From CAVVAL01 sp963742725 (GTDB taxonomy: Bacteria > Actinomycetota > Actinomycetes > Mycobacteriales > Cryptosporangiaceae): DNA of 64,000 nt. The stretch covers positions 1,922,001-1,986,000 of the forward strand of contig CAVUMX010000003.1 of the NCBI GenBank assembly GCA_963742725.1, written 5' to 3'. Shown in pieces: positions 49,756 to 57,560 of the stretch. Numbering within the stretch: the stretch's first letter is position 1; each line of letters starts with the position of its first letter. The notes under the pieces are model-generated. The model saw only the letters and a list, made by a program, of their open reading frames with translations, did no database searches and was not told the origin of the DNA. The position numbers and the translations under genes are program-made.

Positions 49756-50777
49756 GCCCGCACCTCCGACCCGCGCTCGCGCGACAGGTCGAGGGCGACG
49801 TCGACGATCATGTCCTCCTGGCCGCCGACCATCTTGCGGCGACCGAGTTCGAGGAGGATGTCGCGGGCGTCCAACCCGTACCGCCTCGCGGCGCGCTCGG
49901 CGTGCAGCAGGAAGCTGGAGTACACCCCGGCGTGGCCGAGGGTCAGTGTCTCCCGATCGACCCGCACCGGCCTGGTCCGCGTCGGCCGGACCAGGTCGTC
50001 GGCGGCGTCCTGCAACGCGAACAGGTCGCAGCCGTGATCCCAGCCGAGCAGGTCGGCCACCACCACGAACGCCTCCAGCGGGCAGTTGCCGGCGCCAGCG
50101 CCCTGACCGGCCAGCGACGCGTCGACGCGTGCCGCGCCGTGCTCGACGGCGGTGACGCTGTTGGCCACGCTCAACGACAGGTTCTCGTGCGCGTGGATGC
50201 CGATCTGCGTGTCGGGGTCCAGCACGGCGCGGTACGCGTCGACGCGCTCGGCGACGTCGCGCATGGTGAGCCGGCCGCCGGAGTCGGTCACGTACACGCA
50301 GTGCGCCCCGAACGACTCCAGCAGCTTCGCCTGGCCGGCCAGGTCGGCGGGCGGGCTGAGGTGGCTCATCATCAGGAAGCCCGAGACGTCCATGCCGTGC
50401 GCGCGGGCCCAGCCGACGTGCTGCTCGGCGATATCGGCCTCGGTGCAGTGGGTGGCCACCCGCACGCTGGTCACGCCGAGGTCGTGGGCCCGTTCCAGGT
50501 CCTCCACGGTGCCGATGCCGGGCAGCAGCAACGTGGTGAGCCGGGCGTGGCGGACCACGTCGGCGGCGGCGGCGATCCAGTCGGCGTCGGTGTGCGCGCC
50601 GTGGCCGTAGGTCACGCTGCCCCCGGACAGGCCGTCCCCATGGGCGACCTCGATGGCGGCCACGCCCGCGCCGTCCAGGGCCCGGGCGATCTCGCGAACC
50701 TGGTCGAGCGTGTACCGGTGGCCGATCGCGTGCATCCCGTCCCGCAGCGTCACGTCCTGGATGTACACCTTTGTCAT
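49752..50777 (-). CDS. 4-hydroxy-2-oxovalerate aldolase
   Basis: The 341-residue HMGL-like TIM barrel has the metal site VTLRDGMHAIGHRY, IGIHAHENLSLSVANSVTAV (His-x-His) and GAGAGNCPLEAFVVV. It splits 4-hydroxy-2-oxovalerate into pyruvate and acetaldehyde, which is channelled to the acylating dehydrogenase encoded just upstream. It overlaps both neighbours by 4 nt (ATGA), as usual for this enzyme pair. Confidence 0.93.
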   Translation of the reverse strand: MTKVYIQDVTLRDGMHAIGHRYTLDQVREIARALDGAGVAAIEVAHGDGLSGGSVTYGHGAHTDADWIAAAADVVRHARLTTLLLPGIGTVEDLERAHDLGVTSVRVATHCTEADIAEQHVGWARAHGMDVSGFLMMSHLSPPADLAGQAKLLESFGAHCVYVTDSGGRLTMRDVAERVDAYRAVLDPDTQIGIHAHENLSLSVANSVTAVEHGAARVDASLAGQGAGAGNCPLEAFVVVADLLGWDHGCDLFALQDAADDLVRPTRTRPVRVDRETLTLGHAGVYSSFLLHAERAARRYGLDARDILLELGRRKMVGGQEDMIVDVALDLSRERGSEVRA

Positions 50778-51697
50778 GATTCCAGTCCTCGCAGTTCGGC
50801 GAGCCGCTCCGCGGTCCGCAGCGCGGCGGACGTCATGATGTCGAGGTTCCCGGCGTACGCCGGCAGGTGGTGCCCGGCACCGCTGACCTCCAGGAATACC
50901 GAGACCTGGGTCCCGGCGAAGCCGTGCCCGAGGGCCGGGACGAACGCCTCCTCCACACGGTCGAACTGGACCGGCTGCCGGAGCCGGTACCCCGGCACGA
51001 AACCGCGCACCTCGGCGACCATTGCCTCGACGGAGGCGACCACCTCGCGCTCCTCGGCGCCGGCCACGAGGCAGTACACCGTGTTCCGCATGACCAGTGG
51101 CGGTTCGGCCGGGTTGATCACGATGACGGCCTTGCCCCGACCCGCCCCGCCGACCTCTTCCAGCGCGATCGCCGTGGTCCGGGTGAACTCGTCGATGTTC
51201 GCCCGGGTGCCCGGCCCGGCGGACTTCGCGGCGATGGACGCGACGATCTCGGCGTAGACGACCGGCGCGACCCGGGCGACCGCCGCCACGATCGGCACGG
51301 TCGCCTGCCCGCCGCACGTGACCATGTTGACGTTGCCTGCGCCGAGGTGCTTGTCCAGGTTCACCGAGGGGACCACGTACGGGCCGAGCGCGGCGGGGGT
51401 CAGGTCGATCATCTGCTTGCCGTGCGCGCCGACCAGCTCGGCGTTGCGGGGGTGCGCGCCGGCCGAGGTGGCGTCGAAGACCATCTGGACGCCGGCGTAC
51501 TCCGGCATCGAGACGAGCCCCTCGACGCCCTCGTGGGTGGTCGCGGCGCCGAGTCGCGCCGCCCGGCGCAGGCCGTCCGAGCGCGGGTCGATGCCGGCCA
51601 TCGCGGCGAGCTTCAGCCGGCGCGAGGTCCGCGCGATCTTGACCGCGAGGTCGGTGCCGATGTTGCCCGACCCGATGATCGCCACCGGCACCGTCAT
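50774..51697 (-). CDS. Acetaldehyde dehydrogenase (acylating)
   Basis: The 307-residue enzyme starts VPVAIIGSGNIGTDLAVKIA (NAD site) and has catalytic Cys in VNMVTCGGQATVPI and the C-terminal LPAYAGNLDIMTSAALRTAE. It forms a channelled complex with the aldolase and turns acetaldehyde and CoA into acetyl-CoA. Acetyl-CoA is the direct substrate of the acetyl-CoA carboxylase of the same region. Confidence 0.93.
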   Translation of the reverse strand: MTVPVAIIGSGNIGTDLAVKIARTSRRLKLAAMAGIDPRSDGLRRAARLGAATTHEGVEGLVSMPEYAGVQMVFDATSAGAHPRNAELVGAHGKQMIDLTPAALGPYVVPSVNLDKHLGAGNVNMVTCGGQATVPIVAAVARVAPVVYAEIVASIAAKSAGPGTRANIDEFTRTTAIALEEVGGAGRGKAVIVINPAEPPLVMRNTVYCLVAGAEEREVVASVEAMVAEVRGFVPGYRLRQPVQFDRVEEAFVPALGHGFAGTQVSVFLEVSGAGHHLPAYAGNLDIMTSAALRTAERLAELRGLES

Positions 51698-52476
51698 GGC
51701 GTCTCCTCCCGGCGCTCGGCGAACACCGCGTGCACCTCGCCGAGGCCGTCCAGGCGGGCCCGGTACACCCCCGGCCCGTCCACGCCGACCATCGGGCCCA
51801 GCGCCCCGGACAGCACCACGTCCCCGGCCTCCAACGGGTGGCCGCGGCGGGCGACCTCGCCAGCGAGCCAGGCCACGGCAACCACGGGCGAACCCAGGCA
51901 GGCCGCCCCGGCACCCACCGACAGCGGCTCGCCGCGATGCTCCAGGACCATGCCCATGTCCTCCAGCCGAACCTCCCCGATCCGGCGTGGCGTGGTGCCG
52001 AGCACGAAAGCACCGCTGGACGCGTTGTCCGCCACGGTGTCGGTGAGGGTGATGTCCCAGCCGGCGATGCGCGAGTCCACGACCTCGATGGCCGGCAGCA
52101 CGAACTCGGTGGCCCGCAGCACGTCGGCCACGGTCGTGGTGGGGCTCGCCAGCGGCGCGCCGAGCACGAAGGCCACCTCCGCCTCGACCTTCGGTTGCAG
52201 GAAACGGTCCAGGGGCATCGGCTGCCGGTCGCCGTAGGCCATGTCGTCCAGCAGCGTGCCGAAGTCGGGCTGAAAGACCCCGAACTGCCGCTGGACGGCC
52301 GCGGAGGTCAGGCCGATCTTGCGTCCGATCACCCGCCGCCCGCCCGCGAGCCGCCGCTGGACGAGGTCGCTCTGCACGGCGTACGCCTCGTCGATGCCGG
52401 CGACCACGTCGCGGACCGGTGGGCACGGCGTGCCGCTGCGGGCCGCATCGGCCAGCCGCACTACCGCCAGGTTCAT
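51694..52476 (-). CDS. 2-oxopent-4-enoate hydratase (2-keto-4-pentenoate hydratase)
   Basis: The 260-residue protein of the MhpD/DmpE family has GRRVIGRKIGLTSAAVQRQF, PKVEAEVAFVLGAPL (metal Glu pair) and AIEVVDSRIAGWDITLTDTV. It adds water to 2-oxopent-4-enoate to make the aldolase substrate. GAGGAG precedes ATG 52476. The stop overlaps the dehydrogenase start by 4 nt. Confidence 0.86.
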   Translation of the reverse strand: MNLAVVRLADAARSGTPCPPVRDVVAGIDEAYAVQSDLVQRRLAGGRRVIGRKIGLTSAAVQRQFGVFQPDFGTLLDDMAYGDRQPMPLDRFLQPKVEAEVAFVLGAPLASPTTTVADVLRATEFVLPAIEVVDSRIAGWDITLTDTVADNASSGAFVLGTTPRRIGEVRLEDMGMVLEHRGEPLSVGAGAACLGSPVVAVAWLAGEVARRGHPLEAGDVVLSGALGPMVGVDGPGVYRARLDGLGEVHAVFAERREETP

Positions 52477-53999
52477 TGCCCCTCCTCGCGAAGTTGGACG
52501 CACACGTTCGTCGGCTCGCTGTAGAAGTGCAGCGAGTGCCGGCCGCCTTCGCGGCCGATACCGGACAGGCCGACGCCGCCGAACGGGGCGCGCAGGTCGC
52601 GCAGGAACCAGGTGTTCACCCAGGCCGTGCCGACCCGCATCCGCTGGGCGACCCGATGGCCGCGGTCCAGGTCACCGGTCCAGACGGCGGCGGCGAGACC
52701 GTAGTCGGAGTCGTTCGCGAGCCGGATCGCCTGCTCCTCACCGTCGAAGGGCACGAGGCCGGCGACCGGGCCGAAGATCTCCTCCCGCATCGGGGCGGCG
52801 GCGTTGTCGAGGCCCGTCCAGAGGGCCGGCTCGATCCACGCCCCGGCCGAGAGGTCGGCGTCCATCGCGGGTACGCCGCCACCGGCGACCATCCTGGCGC
52901 CCAGGTTCCGGGCGGCGTCCAGGTAGGACAGGACCTTCTCCCGGTGCCGGGCGGAGATCAGCGGCCCCGTCGTGGTCGCCGGGTCGTCCGGCCGGCCGGG
53001 ACGCAGCGCCCGGGCGCGTTCGGCCAGTCCGGAGACCACGTCATCGAAGATCGGCCGCTCGACGTAGACGCGTTCGGTGCACAGGCAGACCTGGCCGGTG
53101 TTGGTGAACACCGACCGGCTCAGCCCGTCCACCGCACGCTCGACGTCCGCGTCGGCGAACACCACCGCCGCGTTCTTGCCGCCCAGCTCGAACGAGACCG
53201 GCCGGACCCGCGGCGCCACCGCGCGCATGATCGCGGCACCGGTGCGCGACTCGCCGGTGAACGTCACCGCGTCCACGCCCGGGTGCTGGGTCAGCAACTC
53301 CCCCGCCGAGCGCGGCCCGAAGCCGTGCACGACGTTGAACACGCCGTCGGGGACGCCCGCATCGGCCATGATCTCCGCCAGCACCGTGGCGGAGGAGGGC
53401 GTCTCCTCCGACGGCTTGACCACCACCACGTTGCCGCACGCGAGCGCGGGCGCGACCTTCCACGTGAGCAGCAGGAGCGGCAGGTTCCACGGCACGACGA
53501 CCGCGACGACCCCCAGCGGCCTGCGGACGGCGTAGTTCAGCGCCCGGCGCCCATCGGGCAGCTCGGTCAGGAAAGCGTCCATACCGGCGGCCGCGACGGT
53601 GTCGGCGAAGGACCGGAAGTTTCCCGCGGCCCGCGCCACGTCCAGATCGCGGGCCAACGCCACGGGCTTTCCGGTGTCGGCGACCTCGGCGGCGAGCAGG
53701 TCGTCGAAACGCTCGTCGATCCGGTCGGCGATGCGGCGCAGCAGGGCCGCGCGCTCGGGCCAGGTCGAGCGCCCCCACGGACCGTCCAGGGCTGCCCGGC
53801 CCGACCGCACCGCGGCGTCCACCACGGCGGCGTCAGCCTCGTGGACGACGGCCACCAGGCGCCCGTCGACCGGGCTCGTCTTGTCGAACACCGCCGCACC
53901 GTCCATGAAGGACCCGTTGACGAAGTTCCGCAGCACGGGTGCCGCGCCACTACCGGCGACACCGATCTTCACCGGGTACCTGGGGTGTATCGATCGCAT
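52473..53999 (-). CDS. Aldehyde dehydrogenase, probable 2-aminomuconate 6-semialdehyde dehydrogenase
   Basis: The 508-residue enzyme has all ALDH landmarks: VVVPWNLPLLLLTWKVAPAL, TFTGESRTG, ELGGKNAAVVFADAD, catalytic Cys in GQVCLCTERVYVE, and EEIFGPVAGLVPFDGEEQAI. The G-Q-V-C-L-x-T-E-R-V-Y-V form is typical of hydroxymuconic and aminomuconic semialdehyde dehydrogenases. It is first in the operon, facing the LysR gene. ATG 53999 is taken; GTG 53972 is an alternative. Confidence 0.87.
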   Translation of the reverse strand: MRSIHPRYPVKIGVAGSGAAPVLRNFVNGSFMDGAAVFDKTSPVDGRLVAVVHEADAAVVDAAVRSGRAALDGPWGRSTWPERAALLRRIADRIDERFDDLLAAEVADTGKPVALARDLDVARAAGNFRSFADTVAAAGMDAFLTELPDGRRALNYAVRRPLGVVAVVVPWNLPLLLLTWKVAPALACGNVVVVKPSEETPSSATVLAEIMADAGVPDGVFNVVHGFGPRSAGELLTQHPGVDAVTFTGESRTGAAIMRAVAPRVRPVSFELGGKNAAVVFADADVERAVDGLSRSVFTNTGQVCLCTERVYVERPIFDDVVSGLAERARALRPGRPDDPATTTGPLISARHREKVLSYLDAARNLGARMVAGGGVPAMDADLSAGAWIEPALWTGLDNAAAPMREEIFGPVAGLVPFDGEEQAIRLANDSDYGLAAAVWTGDLDRGHRVAQRMRVGTAWVNTWFLRDLRAPFGGVGLSGIGREGGRHSLHFYSEPTNVCVQLREEGQ

Positions 54000-54083
54000 G
54001 TGGCTCTCCGAGGGTTCACGCTTGCCTACGCAGGATCGTCGACCGCGCAGCTATGCATGTCCAATACTCTTTTCAGCGGAGCC

Positions 54084-54099
54084 ATGTCCGTACGGGCAT
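54084..54099. promoter_or_regulatory. Palindrome between catabolic operon and lysR (LysR site candidate)
   Basis: ATGTCCGTACGGGCAT is a 16-bp dyad with one mismatched pair, 23 bp before the lysR start. A second ATGCATGTCC element lies at 54053. Paired sites in a divergent promoter are usual for LysR regulators. There is no TCGAG heptamer pair, so the operon does not look SARP-controlled. Confidence 0.5.
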
Positions 54100-54122
54100 A
54101 GCGACCTGCGAAGGAGGCTGAC

Positions 54123-55097
54123 ATGCTGATCGACGGGCGGCTCAAGCTGCGACAGCTCGTCCTCGCCGTCACCATCGCCGAGCACGGCAGCGTCGTGCGG
54201 GCCGCCGAACACCTGCACGTGACCCAGCCGGTGGTGACCCGCGGGCTGCACCAGCTCGAGGACGTGCTGGGCGTGGAGCTGTTCCACCGTGGACCCCGGG
54301 GTATGGCTCCCACCGTGTTCGGAGAGGTGTTCCTCGACCACGCCCGGGCCGTACTCGCCCACCTGCGCCAGGCCGGGCAGCACCTCGGCGAGCTGGCGCA
54401 CGGCGAGGTGGGCACGGTCACCGTCGGCACGCACCTCGCCGGGTCCAACCTGCTGCTCCCCCGGGCCATCGCCCAGCTCAAGGCAGCCCGGCCCAGGGTG
54501 ACCGTCGTCGTCCGGGAGGCCACCCCCGACCGGCTGACCGCGGACCTGCTCGCCGGTGAGATCGACCTCACCGTCGGCCGGCTGACCGCCGCGAAACCAC
54601 CGGACCGGCTGCGGCAGCTGCGCCTCTATCAGGAACCCATCCGGCTGGTCACCCGGTGCGAGCACCCCACGCAGCGGCTGCCCGCGCCGTCGCTCGCGGA
54701 CCTGGTGGCCTACCCGTGGATCATTCCGGTCGAGCAGACCTCGCTGCGGCACGAACTGGAGGAGCTGTTCGAACGCCACGATCTCGCCCTTCCGGCCAAC
54801 CGCATCGAGTGCACCTCCCTGCTAACCTTGCGCACCCTGCTCGTGGAGACCGACGCGATCGCCGCCCTGCCGTTCCTGATCGCCGACGCCGACCCCCAGC
54901 TCACGGTGCTCGCCACAACGCTGGAGCGGATCCGACGCACCGTGGGCGTGACCCTGCCCGCCGAGCGCAGCCCGAGCCCGAGCACCGCGCTGCTCCTGGA
55001 GCACCTCCACGCGGTCGCGGCGACCATCCGGCAGGCGTTGCGCCGCCGCACTCCCGCGCGGCGGCGGGCGCCGCGGGTTTCGGGTGGGAACACGTAG
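54123..55097 (+). CDS. LysR family transcriptional regulator of the catabolic operon
   Basis: The 324-residue protein has the LysR helix-turn-helix (about 8-66: LRQLVLAVTIAEHGSVVRAA then HLHVTQPVVTRGLHQLEDVL) and a periplasmic-binding-like effector domain (about 95-300, VGTVTVGTHLAGSNLLLPRA). AAGGAGG lies 5 nt before ATG 54123. Divergent orientation from the nine-gene operon makes it the likely activator, with 3-hydroxyanthranilate or a pathway intermediate as inducer (inference). Confidence 0.9.
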   Translation: MLIDGRLKLRQLVLAVTIAEHGSVVRAAEHLHVTQPVVTRGLHQLEDVLGVELFHRGPRGMAPTVFGEVFLDHARAVLAHLRQAGQHLGELAHGEVGTVTVGTHLAGSNLLLPRAIAQLKAARPRVTVVVREATPDRLTADLLAGEIDLTVGRLTAAKPPDRLRQLRLYQEPIRLVTRCEHPTQRLPAPSLADLVAYPWIIPVEQTSLRHELEELFERHDLALPANRIECTSLLTLRTLLVETDAIAALPFLIADADPQLTVLATTLERIRRTVGVTLPAERSPSPSTALLLEHLHAVAATIRQALRRRTPARRRAPRVSGGNT

Positions 55098-55118
55098 CCA
55101 GGCTCGCTGTTCCCACCC
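55082..55118 (+). terminator. Hairpin after the lysR gene
   Basis: The 11-bp arms GGGTGGGAACA (55082-55092) and TGTTCCCACCC (55108-55118) surround the lysR stop codon and can end that transcript. The arm sequence resembles the 20-bp palindrome at 31281, suggesting a family of such hairpins in this genome. Confidence 0.6.
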
Positions 55119-55170
55119 CAAGTCCACCCGTGCGGCCCGCGGGACCGGGTCGGACGCTGAGGGCAGCACG

Positions 55171-55201
55171 GAGGGCCGGCGGCTGGTGCCGGCCGGCCCT
55201 C
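55171..55201 (-). terminator. Terminator after the polyketide core operon
   Basis: A perfect 10-bp stem (GAGGGCCGGC at 55171-55180 with its complement at 55192-55201) lies 14 bp past the stop of ABM 3, the last gene of the minus-strand core operon. Confidence 0.65.
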
Positions 55202-55215
55202 CTCTGTGCGGGGCC

Positions 55216-55566
55216 CTACTCGGTGACCTGCACCAGTTGCGGAAAGTGGTGGAGCGTGGTCAGGAGGATCATCGATCCGCCCGCCCGCATCGGCCACAGC
55301 CGCTTCAGGTACTCCTGCTGCTCGTCGCTCTGTTCGAACGCGCGGAACGCGGGCTCGTCGGTCCAGTCGGTCAGGACCACGTAGCCGCTGCCGCTGTCGG
55401 TGTCACTTTCGGTGTCACTGTCGGTCCGGCGCAGCAGCCACTGGCCGAGGTTGTCGCTGTGCTGGCTGATGAAGTTGGCGTGGCGGCGCCACAGCACCTC
55501 GAAGTCCTGCTCGTTGCCGGGCTTGATGTCGATCTGCAGCAGGACCCGCAGCGCCGTGTCGGTCAC
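55216..55566 (-). CDS. Antibiotic biosynthesis monooxygenase (ABM) domain protein 3
   Basis: The 116-residue protein resembles ABM 2 (LLQIDIKPGNEQDFEVLWRR, VLTDWTDEPAFRAFEQSDEQ, MRAGGSM). An acidic Ser/Asp/Thr insertion (DSDTESDTDSGSG) sits in a loop at about residues 48-60. As last gene of the core operon it probably oxygenates an early cyclised intermediate. GTG 55566 overlaps the aromatase stop (GTGA). Confidence 0.83.
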   Translation of the reverse strand: MTDTALRVLLQIDIKPGNEQDFEVLWRRHANFISQHSDNLGQWLLRRTDSDTESDTDSGSGYVVLTDWTDEPAFRAFEQSDEQQEYLKRLWPMRAGGSMILLTTLHHFPQLVQVTE

Positions 55567-56024
55567 GTCAGCACCGCGGCCCGGGCCGCCTCCTCGACGA
55601 GTCCCTTGATGCGGGCCATCTCGCGCCGCGTGTTCTCGTTGAGGTGGTTGGCCATCCACGCGTCGTCGAACGGGAGTCCGGGCTTGACGGTGAACTCCTG
55701 GACCCAGCGCATCTCCACGCCGCCGTCGACCTTGCGGTAGTACCAGTGGATGTTCATGTGCTCGAACGGTCCGGTCTCGACGCGCCGCGCCTTGACGGTG
55801 CGGGTCACCGGGTCCGGGACCCGCTCGGACACCCAGCTCCACTGCTGGCCGTCCTCCTCCGGGTGCATGGTGAGGCGGAAGCGGATGGTGCCGTTGGTCC
55901 GGTCGAGGATCTCGGCCTTCTCGTACTCGCTGAACAGCTGTGGCCAGGACTCGACGTCGTTCGTCATGTCCCAGACGAGGTCCATGGGGGCGTCGATGAC
56001 GACCGCGTTGTCGGTGCTGGTCAT
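55563..56024 (-). CDS. Polyketide aromatase/cyclase (TcmN/WhiE ORF VI type, SRPBCC fold)
   Basis: The 153-residue single-domain START-like protein has VVIDAPMDLVWDMTNDVESW then PQLFSEYEKAEIL, TIRFRLTMHPEEDGQQWSWV, and FEHMNIHWYYRKVDGGVEMR. It binds the ACP-tethered poly-beta-ketone and directs first-ring closure. Mono-domain forms of this kind occur with non-reduced, pentangular-type chains. It lies 1 nt after the ACP stop and overlaps ABM 3. Confidence 0.9.
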   Translation of the reverse strand: MTSTDNAVVIDAPMDLVWDMTNDVESWPQLFSEYEKAEILDRTNGTIRFRLTMHPEEDGQQWSWVSERVPDPVTRTVKARRVETGPFEHMNIHWYYRKVDGGVEMRWVQEFTVKPGLPFDDAWMANHLNENTRREMARIKGLVEEAARAAVLT

Positions 56025-56025
56025 G

Positions 56026-56280
56026 TCACACCGCCGCCAGGCTGGAGTTGACGTAGTCGATGACCGACCGCGGGGTCTCCATCTCCTCGATGGCCTCGTC
56101 CGGGATCTTCAGCCCGTACTCGCGCTGCAGCTGGCTGGCGATCTCCAGGACGGCGAGCGAGTCGTAGCCGAGGTCGCCGAACTCGGTGTCGAGGATGGTG
56201 TCGTCGAGCGTGATGCCCTCGTCGACGCCGCTGCACCGCAGCATGATCGCCTTCAGGCCCTCGAGGTTGATCTGGGACAT
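56026..56280 (-). CDS. Acyl carrier protein of the type II PKS
   Basis: The 84-residue protein has the phosphopantetheine site GDLGYDSLAVLE (Ser41) and the usual four-helix pattern. It holds the growing chain for KS-alpha/CLF and the cyclases. AGGAGG lies 7 nt before ATG 56280. It is separated from CLF by a duplicated 19-bp sequence rather than by the overlaps found elsewhere. No phosphopantetheinyl transferase is in the window. Confidence 0.92.
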   Translation of the reverse strand: MSQINLEGLKAIMLRCSGVDEGITLDDTILDTEFGDLGYDSLAVLEIASQLQREYGLKIPDEAIEEMETPRSVIDYVNSSLAAV

Positions 56281-56291
56281 GGTTCTTCCTC

Positions 56292-56329
56292 CTGCGGAAT
56301 TGTGGTGGGGCTGCGGAATTGTGGTGGGG
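56292..56329. repeat. 19-bp exact tandem duplication between CLF and ACP genes
   Basis: CTGCGGAATTGTGGTGGGG occurs at 56292-56310 and again at 56311-56329 with no change, filling the gap between the CLF stop and the ACP ribosome-binding site. It looks like a recent slippage duplication. Confidence 0.85.
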
Positions 56330-56330
56330 A

Positions 56331-57560
56331 TCAGACGGCGGTGATGACGGCCGCGGCGTTGAAGCCGCCGTAGCCCCGGCCCAGGACGAGCGCGGTACGG
56401 ACGCAGACCAGCTCGCGCGGCTCGCCGCGCACCAGGTCGACGTCGCAGCCGGGGGCGAGGTCCTCGACGTTGACCGTCGGGGGCACGACGTTGTCGCGGA
56501 TGGACAGCAGCGCGCTGGCGACGTCGAGCGCGGCGCCGCCGGCGTAGAGCCGTCCGGTCATCGTCTTGGGGACGGTGACCGGCACGCCGGACGGGCCGAA
56601 GATCGCGGACAGCGCCACCGCCTCCTCCCGATCGCGCTCGGGGACGCCGAACCCGTCGGCGAACACGACGTCGACCTCGTCCGGGCGGACGCCGGCGTCG
56701 GCGAGGGCGAGTTCGGCGCAGCGGCGCAGTCCGGGCTCGCGCGTGCTGCCCGGCTTCGGGTCGAACGTGGCCGCGTAGCCGGCGACCTCGCCGTAGACCC
56801 GCTCCACGCCGCGTTGCCGGGCGTCGGCCAGGTCCTCGACGATGAGGATCGCGCCGCCTTCGCCGGGCACGTACCCGCTGGCCGCGGCCCCGAACGGCTG
56901 GTACGCCCGACCGGGGTCGTCGCTCTCGCTGAGCAGCCCGTTGGAGAGCTGGCACGTCAGGCCGTACGGGGACAGCGACGCGTCGGTGCCGCCGGAGACG
57001 ACCAGCCTGGTGCCCTTGTCCAGCACCCGCCGGGACTGGCCGAGCGCGTCGATGCCGCCGGCCTGCTCGCTGACCATGACGCCGCACGGTCCGCGCATGC
57101 CGTGCCGGATCGAGAGCTGCCCGGTGGTGGCCGCGTAGAACCAGGCGATCGACATGTACGCGCCGACCGCGTACGGGCCTTCGCCGTACAGCTTCTGGAG
57201 CTCGCGCTGGCCGAACTCGACACCGCCCGAGGAGTTGGCGGTGACGACGGCCATGTCCAGGTCGGAGAACGCGTCCGTGTCGACACCGGCGTCGGCCAGT
57301 GCCTCGTTCGTCGCGGAGTACCCGAACTGGGTCATGAGGTCCGTCTCGCGGATGAGACGGCTCGGCGCGTGGTCGCCTGCGGCGAAGTCCGGGGCCTCGC
57401 CGGCGACCTTGACCGGGTAGCCGGCCGGGTCGAAGCGGGAGATGACGCCGAGCCCGCTCTTGCCGTCCAGCGTCGCCTGCCAGTGCGCCTCGGTGTCGAG
57501 CCCGGTCGGCGCGACGACGCCGATGCCGGTGATCACCGCTCTCGTGCGTCTGGTCGTCAT
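56331..57560 (-). CDS. Chain length factor (KS-beta) of the type II PKS
   Basis: The 409-residue KS-like protein has Gln166 (MVSEQAGGIDALG) in place of the catalytic Cys, the hallmark of CLF. It pairs with KS-alpha to set chain length. Other family segments are RAVITGIGVVAPTGLDTEAH and GYVPGEGGAILIVEDLADAR. ATG 57560 overlaps the KS-alpha stop (ATGA), which gives equal synthesis of the two. Confidence 0.93.
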   Translation of the reverse strand: MTTRRTRAVITGIGVVAPTGLDTEAHWQATLDGKSGLGVISRFDPAGYPVKVAGEAPDFAAGDHAPSRLIRETDLMTQFGYSATNEALADAGVDTDAFSDLDMAVVTANSSGGVEFGQRELQKLYGEGPYAVGAYMSIAWFYAATTGQLSIRHGMRGPCGVMVSEQAGGIDALGQSRRVLDKGTRLVVSGGTDASLSPYGLTCQLSNGLLSESDDPGRAYQPFGAAASGYVPGEGGAILIVEDLADARQRGVERVYGEVAGYAATFDPKPGSTREPGLRRCAELALADAGVRPDEVDVVFADGFGVPERDREEAVALSAIFGPSGVPVTVPKTMTGRLYAGGAALDVASALLSIRDNVVPPTVNVEDLAPGCDVDLVRGEPRELVCVRTALVLGRGYGGFNAAAVITAV

